Assembly: GCA_021797355.1 (NCBI GenBank)
Contig: JAJZZX010000004.1
Location: forward strand, 62,001-126,000
DNA length: 64,000 nt
Reading direction: 5' to 3'
Origin: Thermoplasmata archaeon
Lineage (GTDB): Archaea; Thermoplasmatota; Thermoplasmata; Thermoplasmatales; Thermoplasmataceae
Positions 62,663 to 64,000 of this stretch are shown here, piece after piece. The number at the start of each line of letters is the position of its first letter. Positions within the stretch are counted from its first letter, which is position 1. The notes under the pieces are model-generated. The model searched no databases. It was given only the letters and a program-made list of their open reading frames with translations, and was not told where the DNA came from. A program made the position numbers and the translations under genes.

Positions 62663-63103
62663 TTACAGATCTACCTTGATCTGCCACTCATTCTTATTCT
62701 GGACAAGCGATCCCTGAAGCCCCCTGTCCCTTATTTCAGACAATTTTGCGGTAGCATCTGCCTCAGAGCGGAAATGGAAGAAAAGAGCATCGTAACCAAG
62801 TTCAGGCATCTCATTCTGCGACCCAAGAATGTCCCTTAGTGAATCGAGCACTGAGATGAGCCTTTCTTCAGTGGTCCTCAGTTGGCCAGTCTTTATTCTT
62901 TCTATACCTCTTTCTTTGAGGCTGTTGTAGATTACCTGGTTTACCTGTCCCGAGATTTGCCTGTGGGATGGCGTCCTTACCCCTGTAAAGACGAAATATG
63001 CCCCTATGGCTATGACAACCACTCCAAGTTCCAGGAGGATAAACACAAAGTATGCCCCCATTATAACAATGAGCAGGCCTAATATTGTTCTGGAAGGGCT
63101 CAA
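62663..63103 (-). CDS. small membrane protein with a soluble C-terminal domain
   Basis: A 146-residue protein. Two hydrophobic segments (about 6-22 and 24-41, LLIVIMGAYFVFILLELGVV and onward) form a hairpin; the rest is soluble with a helical region (ISGQVNQVIYNSLKERGIER) and a C-terminal domain ELGYDALFFHFRSEADATAK ... QGSLVQNKNEWQIKVDL, whose alternation resembles SPOR/ferredoxin-like folds. Convergent with thermopsin (3-nt gap) and divergent from dCMP deaminase. No family recognised. Confidence 0.65.
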   Translation of the reverse strand: MSPSRTILGLLIVIMGAYFVFILLELGVVVIAIGAYFVFTGVRTPSHRQISGQVNQVIYNSLKERGIERIKTGQLRTTEERLISVLDSLRDILGSQNEMPELGYDALFFHFRSEADATAKLSEIRDRGLQGSLVQNKNEWQIKVDL

Positions 63104-63223
63104 TAAAAGCAGTATGCAACTCTCCCTAAAATCCTTATTGGTACAAGCAGGAGAACAGGCCGCCTCATTCGTTCCTGCAAAATGTGCTCATAATATTATT
63201 ATGCCTGATTCAAATATGATTCC

Positions 63224-63736
63224 ATGGATAATGTTAGGCCCACATGGGACCAGTATTTTATGCGTATGGCATTTTTGGCTGCATCGCGTTCCAACTGCAC
63301 AAGGCGCAAGGTAGGGGCTGTCATAGTGAAGGACAAGAACGTTCTCGCTACGGGCTACAATGGCCCCCCATCTGGTACAGTCCACTGTGATGTTGTAGGA
63401 TGCATTCGCGATGATCTTGATGTTCCCTCAGGGGAACGGCATGAACTCTGCCGTGGACTGCACGCTGAGCAGAATGCGATAATTCAGGCAGCAGTACATG
63501 GAGTTAGTATAAAGGATGCCGTAATATACGTCACAACCCATCCCTGTGTTGTCTGCTCAAAGATGCTTATGAATGCGCAGATCAGGGAAATCATCTACGC
63601 GCAGGGATATCCGGATGAGCTTTCCGAGCTTATGCTCCTGGAGAGCTCCATATCTAAGCGGAGGTTTGAACTTCCAGAGAACGAGGTTAAGGCAATGCTT
63701 GGTGATTTCTATGCTACCATGCCCGGCAGCGACTGA
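63224..63736 (+). CDS. deoxycytidylate (dCMP) deaminase
   Basis: A 170-residue zinc deaminase converting dCMP to dUMP for thymidylate synthesis. The active site is complete: HAEQNA (His ligand and catalytic Glu) and PCVVCSK (two Cys ligands). [14 protein letters not shown] and GYNGPPSG are family marks, and the [22 protein letters not shown] insert (cysteines as in dCMP type) distinguishes it from cytidine deaminases. CATAATATTA at 63189-63198 is about 29 nt upstream of the ATG, so the transcript is nearly leaderless. Confidence 0.95.
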   Translation: MDNVRPTWDQYFMRMAFLAASRSNCTRRKVGAVIVKDKNVLATGYNGPPSGTVHCDVVGCIRDDLDVPSGERHELCRGLHAEQNAIIQAAVHGVSIKDAVIYVTTHPCVVCSKMLMNAQIREIIYAQGYPDELSELMLLESSISKRRFELPENEVKAMLGDFYATMPGSD

Positions 63737-63837
63737 TCTTTTTCATTACCGGCAGTGACTGCATATCATCTGGTTAGAATTAGTCTGACTGGACAATTAA
63801 GCGTCATGCCTTATGGAGCCAGGTGCTGTGCGGCCTT

Positions 63838-64000
63838 TTAGATAGTCCAGTAAAAGCGTGAATCCACTGCATCGCAATTACCATGAAGCTCCTTGTTTAA
63901 TTTAAAGCTCCACTTCATTCCAATGACTCTGTAACCCCCTGCCATCCCTATTGGCTGGTTTTCAATGCTAAAATCTACAAATGCCCATGGACATAGCATC
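63838..64000 (-). CDS. 3' end of a minus-strand gene cut by the window edge
   Basis: An open frame from the window end encodes at least 53 residues (MLCPWAFVDFSIENQPIGMA ... VDSRFYWTI) and stops with TAA at 63838-63840. Composition is protein-like, and the frame is the only long one in the last 260 nt. The true start probably lies beyond 64000. No family is recognisable. The 101 nt between this stop and the dCMP deaminase stop hold nothing I can identify. Confidence 0.35.
   Translation of the reverse strand, partial: MLCPWAFVDFSIENQPIGMAGGYRVIGMKWSFKLNKELHGNCDAVDSRFYWTI

Noticed and set aside
63104-63223. Possible terminator or small RNA between the divergent genes at 63.1-63.2 kb
   Set aside because: Only a TATA element for dCMP deaminase is visible; no stable hairpin found by eye.
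1-64000. CRISPR arrays, insertion sequences, rRNA, integrases or toxin-antitoxin loci
   Set aside because: No spaced direct repeats, transposase or integrase motifs, rRNA signature or typical toxin genes were found; gene content is core-like.

Overview
The window comes from a euryarchaeal genome of the Thermoplasmata/Thermoplasmatales type. Supporting evidence: archaeal-only information-processing genes (Hel308, TiaS, aEF1B, archaeal PheT), an archaellum operon, a thermopsin-family acid protease, a Rieske/cytochrome b pair, STT3-type N-glycosylation with many Asn-X-Ser/Thr surface proteins, and TATA-box promoters about 25 nt from start codons. Thermopsin and the sequon-rich surface proteins suggest an acidophilic heterotroph with a glycoprotein envelope. 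I do not assign a species. Most of the window is ordinary chromosome. I see no IS element, CRISPR array, rRNA or prophage.

Layout. 1-9.5 kb: a rhodanese, a RuvX/YqgF-like RNase H-fold protein, a surface protein coupled to a giant 2,113-aa STT3 fusion, and a divergent regulator made of a winged helix plus a solute-binding domain. 9.5-12.3 kb: pheT, a tandem ribbon-helix-helix regulator and a gamma carbonic anhydrase-like protein. 12.4-23.5 kb: the archaellum operon (flaB, flaC, flaD/E, flaF, flaG, flaH, flaI, flaJ), followed by a 1.2-kaa TPR-type solenoid protein and an M50 membrane protease. 23.5-30 kb: zinc ribbon-aEF1B, a glycosyltransferase, a phosphosugar mutase, a CDP-alcohol phosphatidyltransferase, a Fap7-like kinase, TiaS and a cis-prenyltransferase. 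30-39 kb: Trm5-like methyltransferase, Hel308, riboflavin-pathway reductase, SAH hydrolase, ApgM, a membrane protein and SerRS. 39-46.4 kb: GltD-like oxidoreductase, DUF1634 plus TauE/SafE, family 5 uracil-DNA glycosylase, a membrane glycosyltransferase, PdxS and DUF92. 46.5-50.3 kb: a respiratory operon (Rieske, cytochrome b, a degenerate crotonase-like protein and a sequon-rich anchored protein). 50.4-54.3 kb: a small RHH protein, tRNA-Val, a TetR/SDR pair and a frameshifted photolyase. 54.4-64 kb: an SLC13-type transporter, a second membrane glycosyltransferase with a Dpm1-GtrA protein, thermopsin, a small membrane protein and dCMP deaminase.

Several genes share an envelope theme. The cis-prenyltransferase makes the polyprenyl carrier, the Dpm1-like enzyme would charge it with sugar, the two paralogous polytopic transferases would use lipid-linked sugars outside, and STT3 transfers glycan to Asn-X-Ser/Thr sites on surface proteins, including the archaellin, thermopsin and the respiratory accessory protein. 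This pathway is inferred from families, not shown by the sequence.

Most promising for a second look: (i) a photolyase split by a run of eight G; (ii) a Trm5-like gene whose conserved N-terminus requires a CTG start in a CTGA overlap; (iii) two strong operator palindromes, beside an RHH gene and between a TetR gene and its divergent SDR gene; (iv) the giant STT3 fusion with its divergent winged-helix/solute-binding regulator; (v) the Rieske/cytochrome b operon carrying a degenerate crotonase; (vi) a 28-codon leader ORF in frame with thermopsin, separated from it by one stop codon.
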